Assembly (NCBI GenBank): GCA_963793095.1
Contig: CAWBYY010000001.1
Span: forward strand, 186,001-250,000
DNA from: CAVWDI01 sp963793095
GTDB taxonomy: Bacteria; Chloroflexota; Anaerolineae; Anaerolineales; UBA4823
DNA: 64,000 nucleotides
Direction of reading: 5' to 3'
Shown here: positions 47,163 to 57,071 of the stretch, piece after piece
Layout of the letters: the number at the start of each line of letters is the position of its first letter
Numbering within the stretch: position 1 is the first letter of the stretch
The notes under the pieces: generated by a model
What the model was told of the DNA's origin: nothing
Databases searched by the model: none
What the model saw: only the letters and a program-made list of their open reading frames with translations
Made by a program: the position numbers and the translations under genes

Positions 47163-48401
47163 ATGAAACAAATGAAAAAATCCCGACTTTCCATCATTTT
47201 TTTAATTGTATTTATTGATCTGCTGGGATTCAGCTTGATCTTACCCCTGCTGCCATTCTACGCTGAGACCTTTGGGGCGACCCCATTTCAGGTTGGTTTA
47301 TTGGTAGCCTCTTATGCTGCGGCTCAATTGATCGGAGCTCCCATACTTGGACGCATGTCCGACCGTTTTGGACGTAAGCCAGTCCTGATTGTCAGTTTGA
47401 TGGGAACCTTTATTGGATTTTTGATGCTTGGATTTGCCAACTCTTTATGGATGCTGTTCGCCAGCCGGTTACTGGATGGATTTACCGGTGGAAATATTTC
47501 TGTTGCCCAGGCATATATTACCGACATCACTGATGAGAAAAACCGGGCGAGGGGATTAGGAATGGTAGGAGCGGCCTTTGGGCTGGGTTTTATCATCGGT
47601 CCTGCGGCTGGCGGTTTGTTGAGTGTATATGGATACGCATTACCAGCTTTTGTTGCAGCAGGGCTTTCGCTCATCAGTATTATTGGAGTGGTTTTCTTGC
47701 TGCCGGAATCACTTTCGACCGAGGCGCGTGAAGAGCTCTCAAAACAGGTCAAGCAGGAATTTTCATTTAAAAATTTATGGGCCGCTCATGCCAGACCAAG
47801 AGTCGGTCCCTTATTCCAAATCCGCTTTTTTTATGGTCTGGCATTTTCCACTTTTCAAACAATTTTTCCACTATATGCTCTTTACAAGTTAGGTCTCGAT
47901 GCGCGCAGCACGGGATTTGTCCTGACTTATGTCGGCATTCTGGTGGTATTTGTACAGGGTTTCCTGGTTGGATGGCTGGCTGCACGATTCAATGAATACC
48001 GCTTGATCTTCTGGTCGACCTCATTAATGACCATTACTTTATTCGGATGGGCTATTGTTCCAAATCTTATCGGATTGTTGATCGTCCTGGCTCCCCTGGC
48101 GATCGGGGCGGGCATTCTGAACACCTTATTAAACAGCGAACTTAGCAAATCTGTTTACCCTGAGGAAGTTGGAGGCACTTTGGGGATTTCAGCATCATTG
48201 GAGAGTCTGACAAGAGTCATCTCACCTTCTGCAGGTGGATATTTATTGGGAAGCCTTGGGACCTGGGCACCGGGCATTGTCAGCGGCGTGATCATGCTTT
48301 GGACAGTGAGTTTTACCTGGAGGCGCCTGATCGTCAATCCAGATCCACCCCTACCAGAAAGACCAGCTGATGATGGAACTAAATTCATCGAGATGGAATG
48401 A
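47163..48401 (+). CDS. MFS transporter (drug:H+ antiporter, TetA-like)
   Basis: A 412-residue protein with twelve predicted helices. The family motifs are FIDLLGFSLILPLLPFYAE in helix 1, GRMSDRFGRKPVLIVS in the cytoplasmic loop 2-3 (motif A), and the LGMVGAAFGLGFIIGPAAGG of motif C, which marks antiporters. It probably effluxes an organic compound. It follows the staygreen gene by 22 nt, so cotranscription, and transport of a related tetrapyrrole, is possible but speculative. Confidence 0.9.
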   Translation: MKQMKKSRLSIIFLIVFIDLLGFSLILPLLPFYAETFGATPFQVGLLVASYAAAQLIGAPILGRMSDRFGRKPVLIVSLMGTFIGFLMLGFANSLWMLFASRLLDGFTGGNISVAQAYITDITDEKNRARGLGMVGAAFGLGFIIGPAAGGLLSVYGYALPAFVAAGLSLISIIGVVFLLPESLSTEAREELSKQVKQEFSFKNLWAAHARPRVGPLFQIRFFYGLAFSTFQTIFPLYALYKLGLDARSTGFVLTYVGILVVFVQGFLVGWLAARFNEYRLIFWSTSLMTITLFGWAIVPNLIGLLIVLAPLAIGAGILNTLLNSELSKSVYPEEVGGTLGISASLESLTRVISPSAGGYLLGSLGTWAPGIVSGVIMLWTVSFTWRRLIVNPDPPLPERPADDGTKFIEME

Positions 48402-48524
48402 AATTCAATTTAAATTTATGCTTATATTAAACTTGAAATTGCAAAGTAGTTTGAAAACTAATAACATCGATTCTGAAACGCCACCCAGGTGTTAACTCAT
48501 TGGAATATGTCTTGCTGGGGTTAC

Positions 48525-48553
48525 TTGATGATTCTTAAAGATTAATTTATCAC
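48525..48553 (+). promoter_or_regulatory. Promoter of repeated ncRNA element, copy 4
   Basis: TTGATG (48525-48530), 17 nt, TATCAC (48548-48553), preceded by GCTGGGGTTAC as in copy 5. Confidence 0.6.
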
Positions 48554-48559
48554 TAAAAT

Positions 48560-48725
48560 AAGTAGTGCCAATGTGACATAATTTACTTTCCGCGGGAGTT
48601 GAAATGTAAATACCTGTAAAGGTAACAGCTCACCTTAGGGGTCGCGGAACGCAGTGTAGCATCCCGTGATTTTTGCGGGACACATACTCAAAAAACCGTT
48701 CCACATGATGAGTGGAACGGTTTTT
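48560..48725 (+). ncRNA. Repeated small-RNA-like element, copy 4
   Basis: About 166 nt. It has AGTAGTGCCA near the 5' end, GCGGGAGTTG, a TACC-TGTAAA-GGTA hairpin, then AACAGCTCACCTTAGGGG and an extra GC-rich insertion (GTCGCGGAACGC... to about 48690) before the terminator AAACCGTTCCAC...GTGGAACGGTTTTT (48693-48725). The insertion makes it the longest copy, and its 3' block ends GGGGTCGC rather than GGGGCAC, as in copy 1. Confidence 0.62.
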
Positions 48726-48939
48726 GTCATCAATCCGGTTCGAAAATTGAGAAAAACCGAATAGATGGGGGCTGGATATAAACCCTTATAGAATATTGGC
48801 GTGCGTAATTTCGTAGGAAACTTCCTCAAATAAACTGTTCGAGTCTAAAAAAAAAGCTTTATGATATAAGTTACAATCGAATTAATAATGAGGAAGCAGT
48901 TATCAACCAAAGCTTGAGACAGGAAGGAGAAACGCAATA

Positions 48940-49722
48940 ATGAACAAAGATACTATTCGCCAGATAAGCGTTGTAATTGCCTTAATAATAACTATTGCCG
49001 TCAATATAATGTCAAATGCGATTCCCTTTAATGGGTTGACAGCCGGCGAAATTGCAGATAGCTTCGACGTCTATTTTGTGCCGGCAGGCTATGTATTTTC
49101 AATTTGGAGTGTAATATATTTAGGGCTCATCTCCTACGCTGTTTTTCAATTACTTGCTAAACAACGGGAAAATCCCAGACTGCGTCAAACCAGTTGGTGG
49201 TTTATCTTGAGTTGTGCTGCAAACAGCATCTGGCTGTTCTTATGGCACTATGGTTACTTTGCCCTGTCGGTTGTTGCCATGCTTACATTATTAATTTCCC
49301 TTATCGTAATTTATCTACGGTTGGGTATCGGTCGGCAAACTGTTTCTTCGGGTGAGCGCTGGTTAGTCCACCTCCCCTTCAGCGTTTATTTAGGCTGGAT
49401 CACGGTTGCCACGATTGCTAACATCACGGCCTTTTTAGACTTTTTCAATTGGAATGGATTTGGCATTTCTCCAGAAATCTGGACGTTCATTATGCTGGTT
49501 GTGGCTACGATCGTAGCTGTCCTTATGGCATACACTCGCAAGGATATCGCCTACTTGTTGGTTGTGATTTGGGCTTTCATAGGTATCGGGGTCGAACAAG
49601 CAGATACCCCACTAGTTGCTAATGTCGCTTATTTGGCGACCGCAATCATCGTAATCATCGTCGTCCTGGTCATCATTCAGAAAATTAGACAAACGCGCAG
49701 TCCGGTGACGGCCACATCATAA
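48940..49722 (+). CDS. TspO/MBR-related tryptophan-rich membrane protein
   Basis: A 260-residue protein with about seven hydrophobic helices, longer than the five-helix TspO core. Typical TspO/MBR-like features are PAGYVFSIWSVIYLGL near residue 50 and a Trp/Asn-rich SCAANSIWLFLWHYGYFALS. TspO proteins bind porphyrins and other hydrophobic ligands; members of this longer group are uncharacterised. The ribosome site is AAGGAG. It stands alone between two copies of the ncRNA element. Together with the nearby staygreen gene it hints at tetrapyrrole handling, which is inference. Confidence 0.8.
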   Translation: MNKDTIRQISVVIALIITIAVNIMSNAIPFNGLTAGEIADSFDVYFVPAGYVFSIWSVIYLGLISYAVFQLLAKQRENPRLRQTSWWFILSCAANSIWLFLWHYGYFALSVVAMLTLLISLIVIYLRLGIGRQTVSSGERWLVHLPFSVYLGWITVATIANITAFLDFFNWNGFGISPEIWTFIMLVVATIVAVLMAYTRKDIAYLLVVIWAFIGIGVEQADTPLVANVAYLATAIIVIIVVLVIIQKIRQTRSPVTATS

Positions 49723-49887
49723 ATATATTCAGGAGTCAGCGCCGGCTATATACAATTGGTGGTGGATGGTCTGGGTGAATTAGTTAGCTATTGGTAGCGG
49801 TTAGACATTAAGTCTATTCATTTGTTATCGGATTTCGGCCAGAACTTAGCTATATAAACAACAAGCAATAGATATCGCTGGGGTCAC

Positions 49888-49916
49888 TTGATTAATCAAG
49901 CGGTAAAATCTATTAT
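49888..49916 (+). promoter_or_regulatory. Promoter of repeated ncRNA element, copy 5
   Basis: TTGATT (49888-49893), 17 nt, TATTAT (49911-49916), again following GCTGGGGTCAC. Confidence 0.65.
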
Positions 49917-49922
49917 CAGAAG

Positions 49923-50039
49923 AAGTAGTGCCATAGCTTCATGATTTCCTCACCGCAGGAGTTCGCGACTATAGTCCCCTTGGGGAACAGCTCGCCGGCG
50001 GGGCATCTTAAAAGACTTTACAATAAGTAAGGTCTTTTT
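49923..50039 (+). ncRNA. Repeated small-RNA-like element, copy 5
   Basis: About 117 nt. It diverges most in sequence but keeps the pairing: GTGCC (49928-49932) with GGCAT (50002-50006); CCGC (49953-49956) with GCGG (49998-50001), replacing CTAC/GTAG of copy 3; GAG (49959-49961) with CTC (49991-49993); hairpin CCCC-TT-GGGG (49976-49985), replacing TACC/GGTA. It ends with the terminator AAAGACTTTAC...GTAAGGTCTTTTT. These paired changes are the best evidence that the element acts as RNA. Confidence 0.68.
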
Positions 50040-50172
50040 CATTATTAAGCTCACATCTACATGGGATTTGGAGGAATCCCATTCATTACACTTGTGGTTA
50101 CACTTCGCAAGGCACCGACCGGAGTTTGAATTTTAATCCCCGAAGGTGCGAAGCATCCAAAAGGGACTATAG

Positions 50173-50198
50173 CCGGAGTGGGATCTCCGTGGGGGCAC
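50173..50198 (+). repeat. Copy of the tRNA-Glu 3' end (attachment-site-like)
   Basis: CCGGAGTGGGATCTCCG followed by TGGGGGCAC matches the T-arm and 3' acceptor strand of tRNA-Glu at 20354-20380 except within the T-loop. No 5' tRNA half is present. A displaced tRNA 3' end is the classic mark left when an element integrates at a tRNA gene, so this is a candidate right-hand attachment site for a 29.8-kb segment starting at tRNA-Glu. Confidence 0.65.
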
Positions 50199-50204
50199 TA
50201 GTTC

Positions 50205-50241
50205 TAAAAAACCGCCAACGGATGACGTTGAGCGGTTTTTG
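50205..50241 (+). terminator. Rho-independent terminator next to the tRNA-Glu 3' remnant
   Basis: AAACCGCCAACG and CGTTGAGCGGTTTTT form a stem of about 11 bp with T-run, the same kind of terminator that ends the ncRNA copies. Confidence 0.75.
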
Positions 50242-50357
50242 TCTATGATTCAGTTTGAAAATAAAGATAAATTAAGAGAATTACCAAATTTGGCTCTTTA
50301 TCTTTAGTGTATTTGTGACATTCACGTAAGTTGGTTAAGCTGATGTGACATCTTTAA

Positions 50358-50385
50358 CTGTCATGCTGAGCGAAGCGAGGCATCT
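50358..50385. repeat. Dispersed repeat of the TGTCATGCTGAGCGAAGCGAGGCATC type
   Basis: This string is a familiar short interspersed sequence in many environmental bacterial genomes, recognised from memory only. One copy is present here, at the border between the AT-rich and the GC-rich segments. Confidence 0.4.
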
Positions 50386-50397
50386 CCTCGCCTTCTG

Positions 50398-50431
50398 CCG
50401 GGGTTCACCTGTTTTGGCAGGTGAACCCCGG
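50398..50431. terminator. Perfect 14-bp inverted repeat, probable bidirectional terminator
   Basis: CCGGGGTTCACCTG and CAGGTGAACCCCGG around TTTTGG. It sits 20 nt beyond the stop of the minus-strand fragment at 50452 and would stop that transcript. Confidence 0.6.
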
Positions 50432-50451
50432 TCTTGCTTGTAGATCAGGGT

Positions 50452-50790
50452 TTACTTGCTCATGTGCACCACGATACTGCCGCCGCCGATCGGCTGAATG
50501 AAGCCGTTGTCATAGACAACCTGCTCTCCGCTGGCGTCTTCCCACCAGATCTTGATGCGGAAGGTATCCAGCGAGCCGTCGCCGGCCCACAGCATGAACT
50601 TGTAGGCGTTGCCGTTGGGGGCCAGGACTACGTTGACCGTGCCACTGCCTTTTAACTGGGCGGTGTTCCCGGCCTTGCTCACCACCAGCCACTCGAAGCT
50701 CTCGGTGTGGAAGTTGAACCCACCCGCTTGGAATTGGAACTCGGTGTTGCCGGTCGGTACCGAAGCCACCGCTCGGGTCGGTTACCAACC
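50452..50790 (-). pseudogene. C-terminal fragment of a secreted repeat/adhesin-type protein
   Basis: The readable frame (about 105 aa) contains FQFQAGGFNFHTESFEWLVV, QLKGSGTVNV, YKFMLWAGDGSLDTFRIKIWW and ends VYDNG...IGGGSIVVH. This is the recurring C-terminal beta domain found at the end of large extracellular proteins of Anaerolineae-like bacteria. Upstream the frame shifts (FEAWLVTDPSGGF in another frame to about 50809) and then homology ends, so the bulk of the gene is missing. It is a leftover from deletion or rearrangement at the segment border. Confidence 0.55.
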
Positions 50791-51361
50791 AGGCCTCGAA
50801 AGCTGGCATAAACTATGGGCGGAATCGCTGTTGGACGAAATCTGCTAAATCCTGTCTCCCACCTACCGAATAGTTTGTCCACTCTCCGAACAGGTAGATA
50901 TCCAGGTTCCTGAAAGCGGAAGTCTGATTTGAGAAGCGTACAGATTCCAATTCGTTTTGCAGAGGCCTTGTTATAATCTTCCTCCTGTTTACCGTTCTAT
51001 AATGCGGCCTGATAGCCACTCCAGGCTGTTGCCAGGGCAGCAAAGCCTAAAATGAATATGATCAGAAACTCAATCCGCCAGTCAATTGGATTCTTTGGTT
51101 TCTTTGTTGGTCATCGAGGTCCTGATCTTGTCGAGAGTTTTCGGAATCACTCAACATGGCATCAAGAATGTCATCCACTATTCGCTTCCTCACTCAATTG
51201 GTTTATGATTTATCACCAAATCCTCGTTCTCCCCAGCCACCCTGAAAATCCATGGCCTGGAAACAGCCGGGTCAGGCAATCCACGCTTCGGCTGTTGCGA
51301 GTACCCTGGCCCTCGACTCGCCCAACTCGGGCGTGCTGAGAAAGATCGAGTCCCCTTCTGG
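50791..51361. other. Stretch without a supported gene
   Basis: Short open frames on both strands here show no recognisable residues or ribosome sites. It lies between a gene fragment and the SulP permease and may be degraded coding sequence. Confidence 0.4.
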
Positions 51362-53097
51362 TCATGCAGACATCTCGATAAAGTGCACGGCAGCGTCAAC
51401 GGTCGGAAACACATGGTCTTTGCCGATGGATTCCAGCAAACCTGTCTTTCTGCCAAACTCGAGAACAGGGACATGCACATCAGCCAGGTAGATATCGATG
51501 CCTTCCTCATGCAGTTCTTTCACCAGGCTCTTTGTGATGTCCCTGCTGGTCACATCGATCAGATCTTGAGCGCTGAAGTCGAAGATAACAGCCCGGGGAG
51601 GCGGCTCTCTCTCAGCTATCATGGCTTTCACACGATCCCTGACCGTGAGAGCATTCGCATAATACACCTGCGCATCGATGCGCACAATCAATACACCCGG
51701 CACTGGATTATTCTCGGGATGCCGGGTCAGGTCCGAGTAAGCGCCAGGTACGCCGGGGACACGTCCTAGCGAGGAAATATGCGGCCGGCTCGACCGGTAG
51801 ACCACGAATAACAGCGAGCTCACCAGGCCTATAACCATACCCTGCAGCACATCGATCAAAAGCACGCCGGCCAGCGACAGCACGCCAAACCAAAATTCGA
51901 CTCGCGAGGCGAGGCGGAGCTTGTGTAACTTGCGCGAGGCGATTACGTGCCAGACCGCATGGATGATCAACGCAGCCAACACGGCCTCGGGCAGGGGTGC
52001 GAACAAGGGGGTGAGAAAGAGCAAGGTTACGATGGTCACAATCCAGGCTACCAGATTGGTAACCTGCGTGCGAGCGCCCGCGCCATCTTAACAGCCGAAG
52101 CCGACATGCCGCCAGCGGCAATCATGCCGCCAAATAAAGCGCTCCCCAGGTTGGTTATTGCATGGGCGTTTAGCTCCTGGTCGGCATTGACCTCATAACC
52201 GTGTTTTTCGGCAAACTCGTGCGCCACGCCCAGCGCCTCGCTGAACGCCACCAGGAATACACCGATGGCCGGCAGCAACATTGCCAGGTAAGTCGTTAGC
52301 GGAACTTTTGGTATAGCCAACAATGGCAGCCCCTGTGGCAGCGTTCCCACAACGGCTACACCATACTCGTCTTTTAGATTTAACACGCTGCTGAGCAGGA
52401 TGAACCCAAAAAGCACCACCAGCCCGACAGGAATCTTCTTGTTCAGGCGCGGCACCAAGAAGAGCAGCGCCAGCGCACTGGTGCCTACTGCAAAGGTGAC
52501 CCAGTTAGCCTGGGGGAGCTCATTGATAATCCCTACTAACTTCTCCACGCTGTTGCCCTCAGGTTTGGGTACACCGAACAGCTTGTTGAGCTGTCCTATC
52601 GCCACAAAGATCGCCAGTCCCATCACGAAGCCATCCATAACCGGCTTGGAAAGGAATTGTGTGATGAAACCCATCTGCGCCAGACCCGCTAAAAGAAAAA
52701 TCACGCCGGTCACTAGTACGAAAGCTGTGGCATAGGCTTGATAGGTTGTCGGATCAGAGGCGGTCGCCACTGCCGTGGTAACTAGCGCTGTTGCCACCGA
52801 TGAAGCGAGCAGCGCCGCCGTTGCCGAGGTGGGTCCAACACTCAAGTGGCGCGCAGTTCGAAGCAAGGCGTAAATCAGCAGCGACGCAACCAATGTGTAC
52901 AGACCAGCCTGCGGTGGCAGGCCTGCGATCCCCGCATAGGCCATGGCTTCCGGTACCACCAGTCCCCACAAGGTGAGACCGGCGATGATGTCGAAGGTCA
53001 GCCAGGAACGGTCGTAGCGCGGTAGCCATGACAGGATTGGGAGGAAACGCTTAGTTTCATTAACGAGTTTGGAGTCTCGAGCGGTTATCTTCGACAA
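51362..53097 (-). CDS. SulP-family anion permease with C-terminal STAS domain (one frameshift)
   Basis: About 578 aa when rejoined. The N-terminal half has ten or more helices including the signature PEAMAYAGIAGLPPQAGLYT and LSVGPTSATAALLASS. The frame breaks near 52070-52085 after GGMSASAVK; the next frame resumes TQVTNLVAWIVTIVTLLFLTPLFAPLPEAVLAALI and ends in a STAS domain (ARVIFDFSAQDLIDVTSRDI-like). SulP proteins take up sulfate or other anions, and the neighbouring arylsulfatase releases sulfate, so a sulfate-scavenging pairing is plausible. The start is a TTG with AAGGAGG 5 nt upstream. Confidence 0.88.
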
Positions 53098-53178
53098 ATC
53101 GCCCTCCTTGATCTACCCAATGTATTTCAATCCAATTGTAGAGACTTCACTTGGAGTCAACGATGTCGCCCCGGACGT

Positions 53179-53345
53179 CTATCCAACAATGAGCGCGCCC
53201 AAAAACCAACCGATCAAGAAGTCAAGGCTCGTACTGCGAGCTATTTTGCTAAACAGCATGAGAATGACGGCGATAATCGGAATTGGGCTGAGCGCGACTC
53301 GAGGGCAAGCGGCAGGATGTCTCCAATAACTAGACCTTTGATTAT
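53179..53345 (-). pseudogene. Remnant of a GAP/Sap-type membrane transporter N-terminus
   Basis: In two frames the strand encodes IGDILPLALE and then VALSPIPIIAVILMLFS, KIARSTSLDFLIGWFLGALIVG and a stop. The ALSPIPI...LML and LAFLIGW-type pattern matches the first two helices of the GAP (Sap, sulfolipid-addressing-like) family. The other helices are missing. Confidence 0.5.
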
Positions 53346-53417
53346 TCCTCCTTACAACCAACCTCAAGAGCAAATCCTAAGAGTTGTCCAAGACCCTTAG
53401 GATTTGCCTAATGCAGT

Positions 53418-55793
53418 TTACTGCCGCGCCATGGCGACGTGCAGGCGTTCCTCCGGGGTGATCAAATGGTCGTGGTCATCATCTCCCTGGTCCAGTTGGA
53501 CCCAGTTTATGATTCCATTGAACTTGCTTGTTCCAGAGGTATAGTCAGGCGAGACCGTTGAACCTGTTTCGTTTCCGACATCACAGAGTCTCATCTCCCG
53601 AGAACAGCATTGGCTGGGTCGCAGCGACCTGTGCCCTCGCCGACCTTCTTTCCATCGACAAAGAGAGTCACCTCACCACCCTTTGCCAAGCCGCCGCCAG
53701 CATAGGCGAACTCCATGCGGACTTGGTGCTCCCCGGGTGGCAGCGAAGGGCGGACTCGGTCGTGAAAGCCGATTTACACCGAACAGGTTGTAACAGTACT
53801 TAAGCTTGCCGTCCTTGGTGTAAAGCGACCAACCGCCGAACTCGCCTCCCTGGGCGATGATCACGCCGTTGGCTTTCTCCTCCGGCAGGACCACCTCGGC
53901 TGTGACCGAGTGCGATTTGTTCTTCAGGTTGAGCATGACGTTTTCTGAAAGCCGTCCCATCCCGCTGAAAAGAATCTGCGACTTGCCCTGGATGAGTGTC
54001 GGGCGGCCCGCTAGGTCCGAGTTGAAGCGCTCCACCCGCCGGTCATCCAGGGGCAGCACGTTGTGTTTGACACACTCAATCATGAACAGGCGCTGGAGCT
54101 CCTTCAGCATCTCGGGGTTCTCCTCAGCGATGTTGTGAGCCTGGGACCAGTCTGTCCGGCGCATACAGTTCCCAAACGTCCTCGTCGAACGGTGGCAGCT
54201 CGCGCTTGGAAGACCCACGGAACGCTGTGGCGACGTAACGGCGGTCCAGCCCTTGTGGAAGATGCCACGGTTGACAAACATCTCGAAGTACTGGGTTTCG
54301 TGCCGTTCAGCCGCCTTCGCGTCATCGAAAGAATAAGCCATGCTGATCCCTTCGTACGGCTTCTGCTGGATGCCGTGGACAAAGTTAGGTTCGGGAATGC
54401 CGGCTGCCTCGAGGATCGGTCGGTGCCAGATCGATGACATGGTGGAACTGAGACCGGACTTCGCCCTTGGCCTTGATGCCGCCCGGCCAGTGGATGATGG
54501 TAGCATTGCGCGTCCCGCCCCAGTGCGAGGCGACCTGCTTGGTCCACTGGTAAGGGGTATCCATAGCGTGCGCCCATCCCACAGCATAGTGGTTGTATGC
54601 GGTTGGACTGCCAAATTCAGCCATTTTGGAAGCCATGAACTCGACCAACTCCATTGCCGTAGCGCCGTTCAGCGAAAACAATTCATTGAAGGTGCCGTTG
54701 CAATCGTGCCTTCGGCGCGGCGCCGTTGTCGCCGATGATGTAGTAAATCAAGGTGTCGTCGAGCAGCGCGAGATTCTCCGAGCGCATCAATTACGTGCCC
54801 TACATGATGATCGGTATGCTCCAAAAAGGCGGCGTAGACTTCCATCTGGCGGGTGAGCACGGGTTTGAGCTTGGGATCCACCTCATCCCAGGCTGGGATT
54901 TCTTCACGCCGTACGGTTAATTCTGCATCCTGGGGGGATCACACCGAGCTGTTTTTGCCGGGTGAAGGTTTCCTCGCGCAGCTTATCCCAGCCCTGGTCG
55001 AACTTTCCTTTATATTTGTCAATCCAGTCGGTCGGGGACGTGATGGGGTGCATGGGTGGCGCCCGGCGCAAAGTAGATGAAGAATGGCTTATCAGGCATG
55101 AGGGCCTTCTGCTGGCGGATGCAGGTGATCGCCTTATCTGCCAGGTCTTCGGTGAGATGGTAGCCTTCTTCGGGCGTCTTGGATGGTTCGATAGGGGTGG
55201 TTCCTTCGTAGAGTGCGGGGACAGCACTGGTTCGTCTCGCCTGCGATGAAGCCGTAGAAATACTCGAAGCCGTGCCGCCCGCGGGCCAGCGGTCGAAGGG
55301 GCCCATGGGGCTGGTCTCCCACACCGGCACTTCGTGGCACTTGCCGAACTGGGCGGTGCTGTAGCCGTTCAGCTTGAGGGTCTCAGCCAGCGGGGCGCAG
55401 GTGTTCGGGCGCATCGAGCCGTAGCCGGGCGCAGAGGTGGCCAGCTCGGTGATAGCAACCCATGCCAACGGTATGATGGTTTCGCCCGGTCAGCAGCGCC
55501 TGCCGGGTTGGCGAGCACAAGGGCGGTGGTGTGGAAGCGGTTGTATTTGAGCCCGTTCGCTGCCAGCCGCTCGGCGGCGGGCATGTTGCACGGGCCGCCA
55601 AACGCGGACGAGGCGCCAAAGCCCACATCGTCCAGCAGCACGATCAGCACGTTGGGGGCGCCTTCGGCGGGCGCAGCGGCTCGATCGGCGGGTAGTGGGT
55701 ATCCGGGTCTTTGGCGTCGTAGGTGGTTAGCCCGACATACGGGATGTCGGGGATGGGGAGTATCTCCCGTTGGATTTTATCCTGGTCTTTCAT
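53418..55793 (-). pseudogene. Large arylsulfatase broken by about ten frameshifts
   Basis: The pieces in order spell a sulfatase of about 780 aa: N-terminal MKDQDKIQREILPIPDIPYV, PNVLIVLLDDVGFG (metal Asp pair), CSPTRQALLTGRNHH (C-x-P-x-R formylglycine motif), FEYFYGFIAGETNQ, PDKPFFIYFAPGATHAPHH, FLEHTDHHVGHVIDAL, DDTLIYYIIGDNGA, YAVGWAHAMDTPYQWTKQVASHWGG, ATIIHWPGGIKAKGE and a C-terminal sandwich domain ending HVAMARQ. Breaks lie near 55660, 55525, 55465, 55280, 55220, 55030, 54925, 54785, 54700, 54430, 54160 and 53770. Every catalytic segment survives, so either local base-calling was poor or decay is recent. No signal peptide is seen. Confidence 0.8.
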
Positions 55794-55880
55794 TTCAACA
55801 TCTCCTTTTCGTTTTGATTGTCTGTCTCACTCGATGGCCAGCGGTCGGCGTCCTGTGCCTTTCGCCTTGCCAGACGCTGA

Positions 55881-56295
55881 TTAAGCCGGGTCAGACTTGG
55901 CCGAACGATCCCAGGCCATAATCACATAAGCCATGATAGTCAGAATGATGCCAAGGATTTCATGCCCAGCCCCGACGGTGATGCCGACGAGGCTCATCGT
56001 CCACAAACCGGCTGCCGTTGTTTGACCTCGCACTTCTCCCGTAGCAGAGCGCAATGATCATCCCAGCCCCCAGGAACCCAATGCCGGTCACAATGCCGGC
56101 CACAACACGGGCAGCTTCGTTTCCGTAGATCTGCATGCTCATGGCAGTCAGCGCTGCGCAGGTCATCGTCGCCAGGACAACACTCTTCCCGCGGACTGGC
56201 GCTCCAGTGGCCTTCCGCTCCCAAGCGACGGTGAGGCCAAGCAGGACGGCCAGATTGGTTCGTAAAATGATGGCAATTTCGGGTCCACTCAGCAT
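55881..56295 (-). CDS. MgtC/SapB family membrane protein (frameshifted)
   Basis: About 138 aa when rejoined, five helices. The N-terminal frame gives EIAIILRTNLAVLLGLTVAWERKATGAPVRGKSVVLATMTCAAL and GIVTGIGFLGAGMII, the MgtC core with the conserved Arg/Gly-rich loop. After about 56045 the frame changes, and the last helices (TTAAGLWTMSLVGITVGAG, ILTIMAYVIMAW) are recovered in another frame to a TAA at 55881. MgtC proteins are linked to Mg limitation and virulence survival; in environmental bacteria the role is unclear. Confidence 0.75.
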
Positions 56296-56367
56296 AGGGC
56301 TCTCCTCAGGCGGGTTTTAGTTTCGGCTACAGATCTGCCCTTTCTTAGTTATGTGCCGGTTCTGGGG

Positions 56368-57046
56368 TCATGCCATCCATGCTGCCAGATGGTTTCTGGC
56401 GAGACTTAAGACTAAGATGTAGACGCTGATGCAGAAAACCCAAGCGGGGAAAAATAGAACCATCCACGGGCTGAGGTTCAGGCTCACAAACATGGCGACT
56501 GCCATCGCGGTAGGTGATGAAGCACAGCCCACGGGGCATCACGCCGGTGCGCAACCAGAGGGTGCTCAGCGAAAACATAAGACAGCCGCCATCTTGAGAG
56601 CGTAGGTGTTGAACATCTGGCTAATGACGGATCGACCGACCAAATAAATATTGATTGTCACGATCTGGTCACCTCCGATGCGGTAGGCGGCGAGTATACC
56701 CGTCCCTACGGCGAAGGCGCAGAAGGCCATCGCCAGGAACAGCAAACCACTGCCCTGGAAGACCGCGCCGAAGAATCGATCTTCAAATGCGCCCAGGCGG
56801 TCACGCACAACGCCTATGAACCACAGAAAGGCGAGCCCTGCGAAAGGCATCAGCCCCATGGCCAGGGATGCACGACTTCGTGTGGTATCGGTCCAGGCGT
56901 TCATTATCCGTAAAATCGGAAGGGATCGATAGTTGAATGAGCGCAATACTGAAAGCGAACAGGATGCCAAACAGGATCCCGGCGATGGCTGCGGCGCGCG
57001 GTGTCCTGGCGCGATGCATAAGGCTGGTGGTATTGGATTTCGTCAT
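56368..57046 (-). pseudogene. Frameshifted paralogue of the membrane protein at 30436
   Basis: The pieces ARTPRAAAIAGILFGILFAFS, MGLMPFAGLAFLWFIGVVRDRLGAFEDRFFGAVFQGSGLLFL, VISQMFNTYALKMAAV, LSTLWLRTGVMPRG and YILVLSLARNH line up with the intact protein at 30436-31131 along its whole length. At least four breaks (near 56890, 56580, 56520 and 56420) interrupt it. AAGGAG precedes the ATG. Function unknown; it lies upstream of MgtC and the arylsulfatase, just as its intact relative lies near the other sulfatase. Confidence 0.7.
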
Positions 57047-57071
57047 CGGATTATCTCCTTGCAGTCTTGCC

